From: Paenibacillus sp. PK3_47
Lineage (GTDB): Bacteria > Bacillota > Bacilli > Paenibacillales > Paenibacillaceae
Direction: 5' to 3'
Assembly: GCF_023520895.1 (NCBI RefSeq)
Contig: NZ_CP026029.1
Coordinates: 5,952,001 to 6,016,000, forward strand
Length of the DNA stretch: 64,000 nucleotides
Shown here: piece after piece, positions 37,445 through 46,435 of the stretch
How positions within the stretch are numbered: the stretch's first letter is position 1
Layout of the letters: every line of letters starts with the position of its first letter
Notes under the pieces: model-generated
The model's input: only the letters and a program-made list of their open reading frames with translations
Told to the model about the DNA's origin: nothing
Database searches by the model: none
Made by a program: the position numbers and the translations under genes

Positions 37445-37510
37445 CAGGGTTTACCCTGTCAGGGAAAGGGGACTCCCCTATATCTGAACAGGGGGATCGG
37501 CGGATACAAT
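37445..37510 (+). promoter_or_regulatory. narK promoter with tandem NreC-like boxes
   Basis: CAGGGTTTACCCTG (37445-37458) and AGGGGACTCCCCTA (37467-37480) lie 22 nt apart. TACAAT (37505-37510), a -10-like hexamer, is 31-32 nt past the second centre, the same geometry as at narG. Confidence 0.65.
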
Positions 37511-37569
37511 GGGTACAGGAAATATTCACATAGACAATCAGGAGAATAAATGATGAAAAGGTGAGTTGA

Positions 37570-39060
37570 ATGATTAAAAAAATGCAGTTGCCGCTGCAAA
37601 CACTGAACTTGATTACCGGTTTTATGGTGTGGGTGATTATTTCATCCCTGATGCCATTCATATCCGAGGATATCAGCATTCCTCAGGGTAAACTGGCGAT
37701 GGTGACAGCCATTCCGGTGGTGCTCGGTTCGGTTCTAAGAATTCCGCTGGGCTATTATGCGAACATTTTGGGTGCACGGATCATTTTTATGGCCAGTTTT
37801 ATCCTGCTCTTGTTCCCGGTTTACTTTATCAGCGAAGCTACTACGGTAACGCATCTGATTATCGGCGGACTGTTTCTGGGCATCGGCGGGGCCGTATTCT
37901 CGGTCGGCGTTACTTCGCTGCCAAAGTACTACCCCAAGAACAAGCATGGTCTGGTCAACGGGATTTACGGGATCGGAAATATCGGAACGGCCGTCACTAC
38001 CTTCTCGGCACCGATTGTGGCTGCACAGCTCGGCTGGTCCGTTGCCGTTAAGCTGTATCTGGTCCTGCTGCTCGTGTTCATTGTGCTTAACTTCTTCTTC
38101 GGGGACCGTCAAGAGCCCAAGATGAAAGCTCCAATTATCGAACAGATCAAGGGAGTCGCCAAGAATGAGAAGCTGTGGCTGTTCTCGCTGTTCTATTTCA
38201 TTACCTTTGGTTCTTTTGTGGCTTTTACGATCTATCTGCCGAACTTCCTGGTCTCTAACTTTGGGCTTGAAAAAGTAGATGCAGGCATGCGCACCGCGGG
38301 CTTCATCGCCGTTGCAACCTTTTTCCGCCCGGTAGGCGGCTGGTTAGCGGATAAATTTCAGCCGTTGTTCCTGCTGATCGGCACCTTCAGCATTTACACT
38401 GTGGCAGCCATTGTATTGGCATTTATGCCGGACATGGGACTGTATACGGTCGGCTGTCTCGCCATCGCGGTAAGCGCAGGGATTGGTAACGGGGTTATTT
38501 TCAAATTGGTACCGCTGTACTTCAACAAGCAGGCAGGGATTGCCAACGGGATCGTGTCGATGATGGGCGGCCTGGGCGGATTTTTCCCGCCGATTATGCT
38601 GTCCGTTATTTACACGGCTACAGGCCAATACTCCATCGGATTTATGCTGCTGTCGCAAGTGGCACTGGCCAGTCTGGTGCTCGTGGTCTGGTTGTATTTT
38701 CAGGATAAGCTGGTGCTTACCTCAGAGGTATTCAATTCCACAGGACAAGGCATTCTGGTCACAGATGTAACAGGACTTATAAAGTCTGTAAATCCGGCGT
38801 TTACGAAGCTGACAGGATACACCGAAGAGGAAGTGGCCGGCAAGCAGCCGAGCATCCTGAAGTCGGGCCGCCAGTCCAAGGAGTTTTACAGTAAAATGTG
38901 GAGCGAAATCCGGGCAAAAGGCATGTGGCAGGGAGAAATCTGGAACAAACGCAAGAACGGTGAAGAATATCTGCAGTGGCTGAACATCAGCGCGGTAAAA
39001 GACGAAACAGGCGAAGATGTCCGCTATGTCGGCACATTCAGTGATATTACCAATAAATAA
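37570..39060 (+). CDS. narK: NarK-type nitrate/nitrite transporter fused to a PAS domain
   Basis: 496 aa. Residues 1-380 are an MFS transporter with twelve helices and nitrate signature regions: FLGIGGAVFSVGVTSLPKYY with GLVNGIYGIGNIGTAV, and later KQAGIANGIVSMMGGLGGFFPP. Residues 385-496 form a PAS/PAC domain (GILVTDVTGLIKSVNPAFTK, TGYTEEEVAGKQPSIL, ISAVKDETGEDVRYVGTFSD). Single-domain NarK proteins are about 400 aa. The cytoplasmic PAS domain could sense redox or ligand and gate transport, or act as a signalling partner. The frame is continuous with no internal stop, so it is a true fusion. Confidence 0.9.
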   Translation: MIKKMQLPLQTLNLITGFMVWVIISSLMPFISEDISIPQGKLAMVTAIPVVLGSVLRIPLGYYANILGARIIFMASFILLLFPVYFISEATTVTHLIIGGLFLGIGGAVFSVGVTSLPKYYPKNKHGLVNGIYGIGNIGTAVTTFSAPIVAAQLGWSVAVKLYLVLLLVFIVLNFFFGDRQEPKMKAPIIEQIKGVAKNEKLWLFSLFYFITFGSFVAFTIYLPNFLVSNFGLEKVDAGMRTAGFIAVATFFRPVGGWLADKFQPLFLLIGTFSIYTVAAIVLAFMPDMGLYTVGCLAIAVSAGIGNGVIFKLVPLYFNKQAGIANGIVSMMGGLGGFFPPIMLSVIYTATGQYSIGFMLLSQVALASLVLVVWLYFQDKLVLTSEVFNSTGQGILVTDVTGLIKSVNPAFTKLTGYTEEEVAGKQPSILKSGRQSKEFYSKMWSEIRAKGMWQGEIWNKRKNGEEYLQWLNISAVKDETGEDVRYVGTFSDITNK

Positions 39061-39111
39061 TGGCATGTTCAAAATCAGCTTAGGATCAGTCCGGCATGAA
39101 GTTAGGAGCAA

Positions 39112-40362
39112 ATGAAGGTGGATAAAGCCAGAAGTCCGGTTAGTGTAGCAGAAGCCGTATTCCGGGTCGTTGAAAAAGCATGCTTCACAGGCAAAGAAAG
39201 CGTCACGCTTGCCGAGAGCTATGGACGTATTCTCGCCGAGCCGCTGACAGCAGCACATGATGTGCCGCATTTCACGCGTTCGCCATATGACGGGTTTGCC
39301 ATCCGCTCGGCAGATTCAGCGGGAGCCTCCGGCCAGCAGCGCATCTCATTTACAGTAGTGGATCATATAGGGGCAGGGGAAGTATCCGCTGTAAAAATCG
39401 GCGCTTTTCAAGCAGTCCGTTTGATGACAGGCGCAGCACTCCCGGAAGGTGCGGATGCGGTAGTGATGTTCGAGCAGGCTGTGGAGGGAGACGGGACTTT
39501 TACAATCCGTAAAGCTTTTGAACCTCTGGAAAACCTCTCCTTACAGGGGGAGGATATGAAAGCAGGGGAGACGGTTATTCCTTCCGGCAGCTATATTAAT
39601 CCGGGAACTGTGGCACTTCTGGCTACCTTTGGCTATAGCTCAGTTCAAGTGGCCAAGCGTCCGGTTGTAGGGATATTATCAACGGGAACCGAGCTGCTGG
39701 ACGTCGCTTCTCCGCTGGAACCCGGCAAAATCCGCAACAGCAACGGTCCGATGATCGCTGCACAGCTGGCAAGAATGGGCATTCCTTATAAAATATATGA
39801 CTCTGCTGCTGATCGGCTGGAGGAAAGCCTGCTGACCGTGCAGAAGGCGCTCTCTGAAACAGACTGCCTGATTACAACAGGAGGCGTGTCCGTCGGTGAC
39901 TACGATTATTTGCCGGAAATCTATAAGCGGCTTCAGGCAGATGTGCTGTTCAATAAAGTTGCGATGCGTCCGGGGAGTGTGACGACAGTTGCAGTTGCCG
40001 GAGATTCTTACCTGTTCGGGCTGTCGGGTAATCCCTCTGCCTGCTTCACAGGATTCGAGCTGTTTGTAAGGCCGGCGCTGCTCAAAATGATGGGCGCAGA
40101 AAAAATCTATCTTCCGCGTACGGCAGCAGTGCTGGCTGAGGATTTTGCGAAGGCCAACCCGTTCACCCGGTTCATCCGGGCAGTTCATAACCGGACAACG
40201 GTCCGGCCTGCAGGCTTCAATAAATCCAATGCAGTATCCTCGATTGCTAAGGGGAATTCCCTGCTGGTACTGCCTGGAGGGACAAGGGGCTTCACCGCCG
40301 GTGATAAGGTGGACGTACTGCTGCTCGGCGTTGAAGAAGGCAGCGAAGAATGGGTGCTGTAG
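39112..40362 (+). CDS. moeA: Molybdopterin molybdotransferase
   Basis: 416 aa, ATG with AGGAG upstream. Typical MoeA features: [67 protein letters not shown] and [16 protein letters not shown]. MoeA inserts molybdate into adenylylated molybdopterin in the cytoplasm. It is 51 nt after narK and overlaps the leader of moaA, linking Moco synthesis to nitrate reductase. Confidence 0.95.
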   Translation: MKVDKARSPVSVAEAVFRVVEKACFTGKESVTLAESYGRILAEPLTAAHDVPHFTRSPYDGFAIRSADSAGASGQQRISFTVVDHIGAGEVSAVKIGAFQAVRLMTGAALPEGADAVVMFEQAVEGDGTFTIRKAFEPLENLSLQGEDMKAGETVIPSGSYINPGTVALLATFGYSSVQVAKRPVVGILSTGTELLDVASPLEPGKIRNSNGPMIAAQLARMGIPYKIYDSAADRLEESLLTVQKALSETDCLITTGGVSVGDYDYLPEIYKRLQADVLFNKVAMRPGSVTTVAVAGDSYLFGLSGNPSACFTGFELFVRPALLKMMGAEKIYLPRTAAVLAEDFAKANPFTRFIRAVHNRTTVRPAGFNKSNAVSSIAKGNSLLVLPGGTRGFTAGDKVDVLLLGVEEGSEEWVL

Positions 40363-40388
40363 TTTACAGAAAGGAGGAGGGGGCAGGA

Positions 40389-41405
40389 ATGAAAATGAAT
40401 CCAATACAAGATCAGCTGCGGCGGCCGATCCGCGATTTGCGGATTTCAGTCACAGACCGGTGCAATTTCCGCTGTTCCTACTGCATGCCCAAAGAGCTGT
40501 TCGGGGATGATTATGCGTTCCTGCCCTCCAGTGAGCTGCTGACCTTTGATGAAATGCTGCGGCTTACCGGGCTGTTCGTCTCCCTGGGCGTGAGCAAAAT
40601 CAGGCTGACAGGCGGCGAACCGCTGATGCGGCGGGGCCTTCCTGAGCTTGTGGAGGGAATTCATGCCATCGACGGGGTAGAAGATATGGGGCTGACGACC
40701 AACGGAGTGTTTCTGAAACAGCATGCTGAGGCACTGTACGGCGCAGGCCTTCGCAGGCTGAATGTCAGTCTGGATGCACTGGACCCGGAGTTGTTCGGAA
40801 GAATGAACGGGCGCGGAATTAGACCTGACGTTATTCTGAGAAATATAGATCATGCCATAGATAACGGTTTTGAAGTCAAAGTGAACATGGTTGTGCAGAG
40901 AGGTGTCAACGAATCGGAGATCGTACCGATGGCGGATTATTTCCGGCAAAAGAATATCACACTGCGGTTCATAGAGTTTATGGATGTCGGTAACGACAAC
41001 GGCTGGAGTTATGCGAAGGTTGTAACCAAGGCGGAAATACTTGAGCGGCTCCAAAGCTCGTTTGAACTGGAAGCACAGGATTACAATTATTTCGGTGAGG
41101 TAGCCAAAAGGTACCGGTACAAGGGAAGCAGCACGGAAGTCGGATTTATCACTTCTGTATCCGAATCGTTCTGCTCCTCCTGTACACGGGCACGCCTGTC
41201 TTCAGATGGCAAATTCTATACCTGCCTGTTCGCTTCCGGCGGATTTGATCTCAAGAAGCTGATCCGCAGCGGTGCGGATGATCAGAGTCTGCTGGCAGCG
41301 ATCCGCAGCGTATGGGAGCAGAGGATGGACCGCTATTCCGATGAGCGGTCGGAGCAGACACTGAGAAGCAGGACGAAGATAGGCATGTCATATATCGGAG
41401 GCTAG
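40389..41405 (+). CDS. moaA: GTP 3',8-cyclase (molybdenum cofactor step 1)
   Basis: 338 aa from ATG 40389, after AAGGAGGAGGGGGCAGGA. Radical-SAM cysteines Cys25, Cys29 and Cys32 ([12 protein letters not shown]) and the C-terminal cluster cysteines in [19 protein letters not shown] are present. The usual C-terminal GG is kept (SYIGG). It converts GTP to cyclic dehydro-GTP. A GCAGCA/TGCTGC hairpin follows at about 41411-41436 and may end the operon. No moaC, moaD or moaE is in the window. Confidence 0.95.
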   Translation: MKMNPIQDQLRRPIRDLRISVTDRCNFRCSYCMPKELFGDDYAFLPSSELLTFDEMLRLTGLFVSLGVSKIRLTGGEPLMRRGLPELVEGIHAIDGVEDMGLTTNGVFLKQHAEALYGAGLRRLNVSLDALDPELFGRMNGRGIRPDVILRNIDHAIDNGFEVKVNMVVQRGVNESEIVPMADYFRQKNITLRFIEFMDVGNDNGWSYAKVVTKAEILERLQSSFELEAQDYNYFGEVAKRYRYKGSSTEVGFITSVSESFCSSCTRARLSSDGKFYTCLFASGGFDLKKLIRSGADDQSLLAAIRSVWEQRMDRYSDERSEQTLRSRTKIGMSYIGG

Positions 41406-41418
41406 GCTAAGGGCAGCA

Positions 41419-41658
41419 TTAACTATTAGTGCTGCTTTGCTGTGTATCATTTTTGGCGGCTTCAAAGTTGCCTGTACCTACCCGGCGGCGGATTTCCTCT
41501 TCAGTCAGCGCCTCACCGATAGCTCCGGTAGGAATATCTGCCGAGCCTTCCGCAACCTCCATCCGTTCCACGCGGGCAAAGCCGGCATTCGTCTGCCGTC
41601 CGATCTGCTCGCGTTCTTCCCGGGTTAAAGATGATGTTTGATTAGATTCATTAGTCAC
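41419..41658 (-). CDS. Small hydrophilic hypothetical protein
   Basis: 79 aa from a GTG with AAAGGGG 10 nt upstream. The sequence is charged and without hydrophobic segments: LTREEREQIGRQTNAGFARV, then EALTEEEIRRRVGTGNFEAA. No family is recognised. The helix-rich, Gln/Asn/Ser-rich ends resemble small spore-related proteins, which is only an impression. It converges with moaA. Confidence 0.6.
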   Translation of the reverse strand: MTNESNQTSSLTREEREQIGRQTNAGFARVERMEVAEGSADIPTGAIGEALTEEEIRRRVGTGNFEAAKNDTQQSSTNS

Positions 41659-41762
41659 TACTTAACATCCCCTTTCGTGTACATTATCCATAAATAATAC
41701 CCATATTCTGTAACCTGGAAACACGTATTATACATCAAAAGGACGGGAGACGAACTGTACTT

Positions 41763-43439
41763 ATGAACGGAGCCCAATTGTTAATTCAGATGCTGATTGA
41801 TAAGAATATAAAGACGATATTCGGGTACCCCGGAGGTGCCGTATTGCCTTTGTATGATGCTTTGTATGATTGTGACAGCATAGAGCATGTGCTGGTCCGG
41901 CATGAGCAGGCTGCTGTTCATGCCGCAGACGGATATGCAAGGGCAACAGGAAGCCCGGGCGTGGCGCTCGTGACCAGCGGACCCGGAGCAACAAATGCTG
42001 TTACTGGAATTGCTACGGCGTTTATGGATTCGGTACCGCTGGTTGTGCTGACCGGCCAGGTGTCCACCGACCTGATCGGTCTGGACAGCTTTCAGGAAGT
42101 GGATATATACGGGATGACGATGCCTATCACCAAACATAATTATATCGTACGGGATATCGCAGATCTTCCCAAAATCGTGAACGAGGCCTTCTATGTAGCT
42201 GTAACAGGACGGCCGGGTCCCGTGCTTATTGATCTGCCGAAAAATGTGATGAATGCGGAATACAGCGACCTGACTACGCCACTTGAACCTAATTCTTTAC
42301 CGCTAATCCGTGGTTATCAGCCGGAGCATGACATTGACCCTGCGGATATCCGGCAGACGGCAGAGCGGCTGAACCAGGCGGAGCGCCCGCTAGTACTGGT
42401 TGGAGGGGGCTGCATGCCGGGCGATACACCGGGGTTATTACGGAAATTCGCAGAACGGAGTAATCTGCCGGTTGCCAGCACACTCATGGGCCTCGGGGCT
42501 TTCCCTTCAGGACATCCCCTGCATCTGGGGATGGTTGGAATGCACGGATCAGTAGCAGCCAACCGTGCACTGCAGAAGGCGGATGTGGTGCTGTGCCTCG
42601 GCGTCCGTTTCAGCGACCGGGTCACCGGGAACAGGAAGGCGTTCTCACCAGGCTCATACAAGATCCAGGTGGATCTCGATACTTCGGAGCTGAACAAGAA
42701 CATCGCCGTCGATCTAGCGATAGCAGGCTCTTGTGCAGTTCTGCTCGAAGGGCTCCTGGAACAAGTACATACGGATGATATTACGGACTGGGAACAGCAG
42801 ATCAAAACTTGGTCCATTCGGGCAGTGAAATCCCGTACCGTGGAAGAAGATAAGCTGACGCCCCATGAAGTTATCAAATGCATCCAGAATGCCACAGCCG
42901 GAGATGCCATTATTGCTACGGATGTGGGCCAGCATCAGATATGGACCGCTACCCATTACGAATTTTCGGAAGCACGGTCCTTTCTGACCTCCGGAGGACT
43001 GGGAACCATGGGGTATGGCCTGCCGGCAGCCATCGGTGCGGCAGCAGCTTTTCCGGACCGCCAGGTGGTATGCATTACAGGGGACGGCAGCTTCCAGATG
43101 AATATGCAGGAGATTATGACCGCTGTCGATCTTGGACTGAATGTCAAAGTCGCCATATTCAAAAACGGCTACCTCGGCATGGTAAGACAGTGGCAGCAGC
43201 TGTTCCTCGGCCGGAGGTATTCATCGGTGCGGATCAACTCGCCGGACTTCGTCGCCTTGGCCAAATCTTTCGGTGCTCATGCCTTCCGGGCCCGGACACT
43301 TGCTGAGGCGGAAGATATTATTCATCAAGGGCTTCACACGGACGGTCTTGCCGTTATGGAGTTTGATATTACCGAGGAGACAAATGTTTATCCTATCGTG
43401 CCGCCTGGAGCAAGCAATCAGGATATGATCACAGAATAG
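41763..43439 (+). CDS. ilvB: Acetolactate synthase, large (catalytic) subunit
   Basis: 558 aa ThDP enzyme. GYPGGAVLPLYDAL, the catalytic Glu in VRHEQAAVHAADGYAR, the FAD signature RFSDRVTG and the ThDP/Mg motif GDGSFQMNMQEIMTAVDLGLNVKVAIFKN are seen. The RFxDRVTG motif favours the FAD-dependent anabolic type over catabolic AlsS. It condenses two pyruvates to acetolactate in branched-chain amino acid synthesis. There is no regulatory subunit gene beside it, and its place next to nitrate genes is unusual. Confidence 0.9.
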   Translation: MNGAQLLIQMLIDKNIKTIFGYPGGAVLPLYDALYDCDSIEHVLVRHEQAAVHAADGYARATGSPGVALVTSGPGATNAVTGIATAFMDSVPLVVLTGQVSTDLIGLDSFQEVDIYGMTMPITKHNYIVRDIADLPKIVNEAFYVAVTGRPGPVLIDLPKNVMNAEYSDLTTPLEPNSLPLIRGYQPEHDIDPADIRQTAERLNQAERPLVLVGGGCMPGDTPGLLRKFAERSNLPVASTLMGLGAFPSGHPLHLGMVGMHGSVAANRALQKADVVLCLGVRFSDRVTGNRKAFSPGSYKIQVDLDTSELNKNIAVDLAIAGSCAVLLEGLLEQVHTDDITDWEQQIKTWSIRAVKSRTVEEDKLTPHEVIKCIQNATAGDAIIATDVGQHQIWTATHYEFSEARSFLTSGGLGTMGYGLPAAIGAAAAFPDRQVVCITGDGSFQMNMQEIMTAVDLGLNVKVAIFKNGYLGMVRQWQQLFLGRRYSSVRINSPDFVALAKSFGAHAFRARTLAEAEDIIHQGLHTDGLAVMEFDITEETNVYPIVPPGASNQDMITE

Positions 43440-43460
43440 GATTACAGGAGTGCCCATATA

Positions 43461-43510
43461 AAAAAGGATGATCCTATACCATAGCGGTAACAGGAACATC
43501 CTTTTGTTTT
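43461..43510. terminator. Terminator between convergent genes
   Basis: AAAAGGATG pairs with CATCCTTTT across about 26 nt of partly paired sequence, with a T-rich tail on the plus strand and an A-run on the other side. Confidence 0.75.
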
Positions 43511-43518
43511 ACCCGGAA

Positions 43519-44232
43519 CTAGAAATACAATACCAGCACAGCTATGTACAGCATAAGCGAAAAGCCGATTTCAATCATCCCGGTGCGTTTGGCCGTAATT
43601 CCGGTCTTGGGAAGGATAGCAGCCCGCAGCAGCAGAATAATCAGCGGGACGATGAGAGACGGGAACAGAATCATTCCGGCCACTGCAGCGAGAAGGTGAT
43701 ACAGCACAGATCCGTAATAGAACCGGATGTTGTTGCGTTCACGGATCACCGTTTTGACATACAGGGCCGTTCCGATAAAATACATGGCCGACAGCAGGAA
43801 GAGCTCAGTAACCGTTCGCCAGCTTTCACCCTCCCCGACATAGAACACCGGATAGATAATCAGGCAGAACGCGAGTATAGCCGAGATATCGTTGATCAGG
43901 GCGCGTTCATTTTTGGTTTTGGCATAATAAAGATTTACTGCAAACAAGGGGACCAGCGGAAGCACAAACCATAGCAGCACAGGCTCGGCAATGATCAGGT
44001 AAACGACAAAAGGCAGCAGCAGCAGTCCGTATACCTTCATCGGCTGGGCATAACGCCGGAATTTCCCCGTCTTGACCCCTTGCAGCAGCGGAAAGCTGAA
44101 TAAATAGATCAACAGCCAGCAAAGAAACAGCGGAATATGCAGATACTGTCCCTGAGAGGAAGCCACCCCGAATAAGAATGGAAGGACGAGCATGGCCCAG
44201 GCCCCGTGTTGGTTGGGAATATATTTCTTCAT
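43519..44232 (-). CDS. YwiC-like membrane protein
   Basis: 237 aa with AGGAGG upstream of the ATG. It begins KKYIPNQHGAWAMLVLPFLFG, the YwiC-family N terminus, and has about seven or eight membrane helices with short loops. The function is unknown. In B. subtilis ywiC sits next to narK, fnr and narGHJI, and the same neighbourhood here supports a link to nitrate or anaerobic metabolism. Confidence 0.85.
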   Translation of the reverse strand: MKKYIPNQHGAWAMLVLPFLFGVASSQGQYLHIPLFLCWLLIYLFSFPLLQGVKTGKFRRYAQPMKVYGLLLLPFVVYLIIAEPVLLWFVLPLVPLFAVNLYYAKTKNERALINDISAILAFCLIIYPVFYVGEGESWRTVTELFLLSAMYFIGTALYVKTVIRERNNIRFYYGSVLYHLLAAVAGMILFPSLIVPLIILLLRAAILPKTGITAKRTGMIEIGFSLMLYIAVLVLYF

Positions 44233-44360
44233 TATATATAGACCTCCTGCGTTCAGATATCATGGCATGAAGATCACCAGACTCTTTAACTATAAGGTCT
44301 TTTTATCCTGCACCCGGGTGACTATAAGCACAACGGATTTGAAGACAATGTAACAGCTTC

Positions 44361-45137
44361 TTAAACGCGCAGACCGTTCCATTTCTTGAGCTGCAAAATC
44401 CTGCGGAACATCCTTTTGTCTTTCAGCTGGTTAAAAATATAGGCATCCGGCCGGGTGTTGACTTCAATAATCCACGGCTTCAGCGCAGCATCCAGTCCGA
44501 TGTCCAGCCCGATTTCCTTATAGCCCGGATTTCTTTTCTCAAATTCCTTCGTAACCTCATACCCAAGATTCGTCAGTGCATGGATGTAATTCTTTTTCTT
44601 ATCTCCCTGCAAATAAGCTTCCAATAAGGTCTCCAGCGGGAGAGGTGTTCCGTTGCTGTGGAAATTCGTGACGATTTTCCGCGGGTGGGCAATCCGGCCG
44701 ATATAACCGCTGCATTCCCATTTGTTGTTCTCGTTTTTTTGGATCATGATCCGGAGGTCGAATATACGCTTCCGGTAAGTGAGCAAATGGATGCCCTGCT
44801 GCACAATATATTCACGCTTCAGCTTGCATTTGGCCAGCGCCTTATACAAATCAGCATAACTGCTGTAGTAATAAGGGGTTGTACCGGCATGGTACCCGTA
44901 TTTGTGGTCATTAACTTTCATCACCCGGATCACACCGTTTCCGCCAGTGCCTTTAACCGGCTTGACGTAGACCATTTTGTGTCTGTCCAGCATCCTCCGC
45001 AAATTATCATAGGAATATAAAAGAGTAGGCGGCACAAACTGGCGAAGCCGGGAATGCTTAAGCAGCAGCTGGGTTTTGGACCATTTGCTGCCTAGTGTTC
45101 TGGAACTCTTCGGGAGGCTGACGATCTTGGACGGCAT
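44361..45137 (-). CDS. YheC/YheD-family ATP-grasp protein
   Basis: 258 aa. ATP-grasp features: MVYVKPVKGTGGNGVIRV (nucleotide loop), FDLRIMIQKN and IGLDIGLDAALKPWIIEVNTRPD (metal-binding Glu/Asn). In Bacillus these proteins are linked to the endospore coat, and their ligase reaction is not established. The start has GGGGTGATC upstream. It stands alone. Confidence 0.85.
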   Translation of the reverse strand: MPSKIVSLPKSSRTLGSKWSKTQLLLKHSRLRQFVPPTLLYSYDNLRRMLDRHKMVYVKPVKGTGGNGVIRVMKVNDHKYGYHAGTTPYYYSSYADLYKALAKCKLKREYIVQQGIHLLTYRKRIFDLRIMIQKNENNKWECSGYIGRIAHPRKIVTNFHSNGTPLPLETLLEAYLQGDKKKNYIHALTNLGYEVTKEFEKRNPGYKEIGLDIGLDAALKPWIIEVNTRPDAYIFNQLKDKRMFRRILQLKKWNGLRV

Positions 45138-45272
45138 GAGCCGATCACCCCGTTCTCATTGATAACGATAGAACATCGTATGTTGAGCGGTCATTTTGCG
45201 GAACCGGGAGATTGAATTCTCATGTATAATAGGTAAGTTGATACTACTTGAAGGCTTGGAGGCAGCATAGAG

Positions 45273-45755
45273 ATGAACATTCGTCCGCTACAATTTGCAG
45301 ATAACGCAGTGATTGAAGGAATTATCAGAGAGAGTCTGATGGAGTTCGGGGGAAACAGAGAGGGACTGGCCTGGGCAGATCCGAACATGAGCGATCTGTA
45401 CCATTATTACAACAGCGAAGCAGGCAGAGCTTACTGGGTGGCTGAAGAAGACGGGAGAGTGCTGGGGGGATGCGGGATTGCACCTTTTGGCGGGCCGGAG
45501 TCAGGCAGCATCTGCGAACTGCAGAAAATGTACCTGTCCCCGGCCAGCAGAGGTACCGGAGTAGCTAAGGCGCTGCTGCAGACTGCGCTTGATTATGCAA
45601 GGCAGCACTACAGCAAGTGTTATCTGGAAACGCTCCAGAACATGCATGCCGCCAACCGCTTTTATATAAAAAACGGGTTTGAGCTGCTGGAAGCCCCGCT
45701 TGCAGGCTCGGAGCATTTCGCCTGTGATGCCTGGTATATTAAAGATCTGGCTTAA
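45273..45755 (+). CDS. GNAT-family N-acetyltransferase
   Basis: 160 aa, ATG with GGAGGCAGC upstream. The acetyl-CoA motif is in LQKMYLSPASRGTGVAKALLQTAL (R-G-T-G-V-A) with YLETLQNMHAANRFYIKNGF near the end. It transfers acetyl from acetyl-CoA to an unknown amine. Its 3' end overlaps the convergent PPOX gene by 4 nt. Confidence 0.87.
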   Translation: MNIRPLQFADNAVIEGIIRESLMEFGGNREGLAWADPNMSDLYHYYNSEAGRAYWVAEEDGRVLGGCGIAPFGGPESGSICELQKMYLSPASRGTGVAKALLQTALDYARQHYSKCYLETLQNMHAANRFYIKNGFELLEAPLAGSEHFACDAWYIKDLA

Positions 45756-46387
45756 TACAAGCGGTTCTTGTAACCATCCTCAAGACTTAGGGCAACTGCT
45801 TCGGGAGTCAGGCCTTCCATTCGGATATGCTCGGAGAGCATTCTGGCTGCAGACGGCAAATCCGCAGTGTCCAGCCAGGAGCCGGGCTCCCACAGCTGTG
45901 AACGTCTGAAGGCTTTGGCACAGTGCAGGAAGCATTCTACCGCCTCGACAATAATGCCCATAACCGGAACGCTGTCCCGTACAGCCGCCGGCGCAAGCAG
46001 CTTAGGGTCGGTTGTTATGTAAGCACGCCCATTGATTCTCAGCGTTTCGCCAAGTCCCGGAATGAGGAACAGCAGTCCCGCTTCCGGATTGCCGATGATG
46101 TTGCGCAGCGAGTCATATCTTTTGTTGCCTGGCCGTTCCGGAATCAGCAGATGCTGCTCATCTATAATATGTACGAACCCCGGATGATCGCCGCGTGGTG
46201 AGACGTCGCACTGACCGGATGCATTCGAAGTAGATAGCAGCATAAAAGGTGACTTTGCAATAAATTCTTTGCAGTTCTCATCCAGTGTGGTAATCATTTT
46301 TTTCTCCGCGATCTCTTTCGGATAACCCATCAGGGACCGAAGCCCGTCTTCGGTCCTGATTATAAATTTCTCCTCAATAACCCCCAT
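45752..46387 (-). CDS. Pyridoxamine 5'-phosphate oxidase-family FMN protein
   Basis: 211 aa. Split-barrel FMN fold: FMLLSTSNASGQCDVSPRGDHPGFV and LLIPERPGNKRYDSLRNIIGNP, then GLLFLIPGLGETLRINGRA. It matches the MSMEG_1061-like branch of PPOX proteins. These bind FMN (or F420 in actinobacteria) and reduce unknown substrates. It is unlikely to be true PdxH. Confidence 0.85.
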   Translation of the reverse strand: MGVIEEKFIIRTEDGLRSLMGYPKEIAEKKMITTLDENCKEFIAKSPFMLLSTSNASGQCDVSPRGDHPGFVHIIDEQHLLIPERPGNKRYDSLRNIIGNPEAGLLFLIPGLGETLRINGRAYITTDPKLLAPAAVRDSVPVMGIIVEAVECFLHCAKAFRRSQLWEPGSWLDTADLPSAARMLSEHIRMEGLTPEAVALSLEDGYKNRLY

Positions 46388-46435
46388 AAATAATCATCCT
46401 CTCCGGAAAAATATTTCCTTACATATTATACTGCG

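Noticed and set aside
39061-39111. Molybdenum-cofactor riboswitch before moeA
   Set aside because: The gap is only 51 nt and no matching stem pattern is visible.
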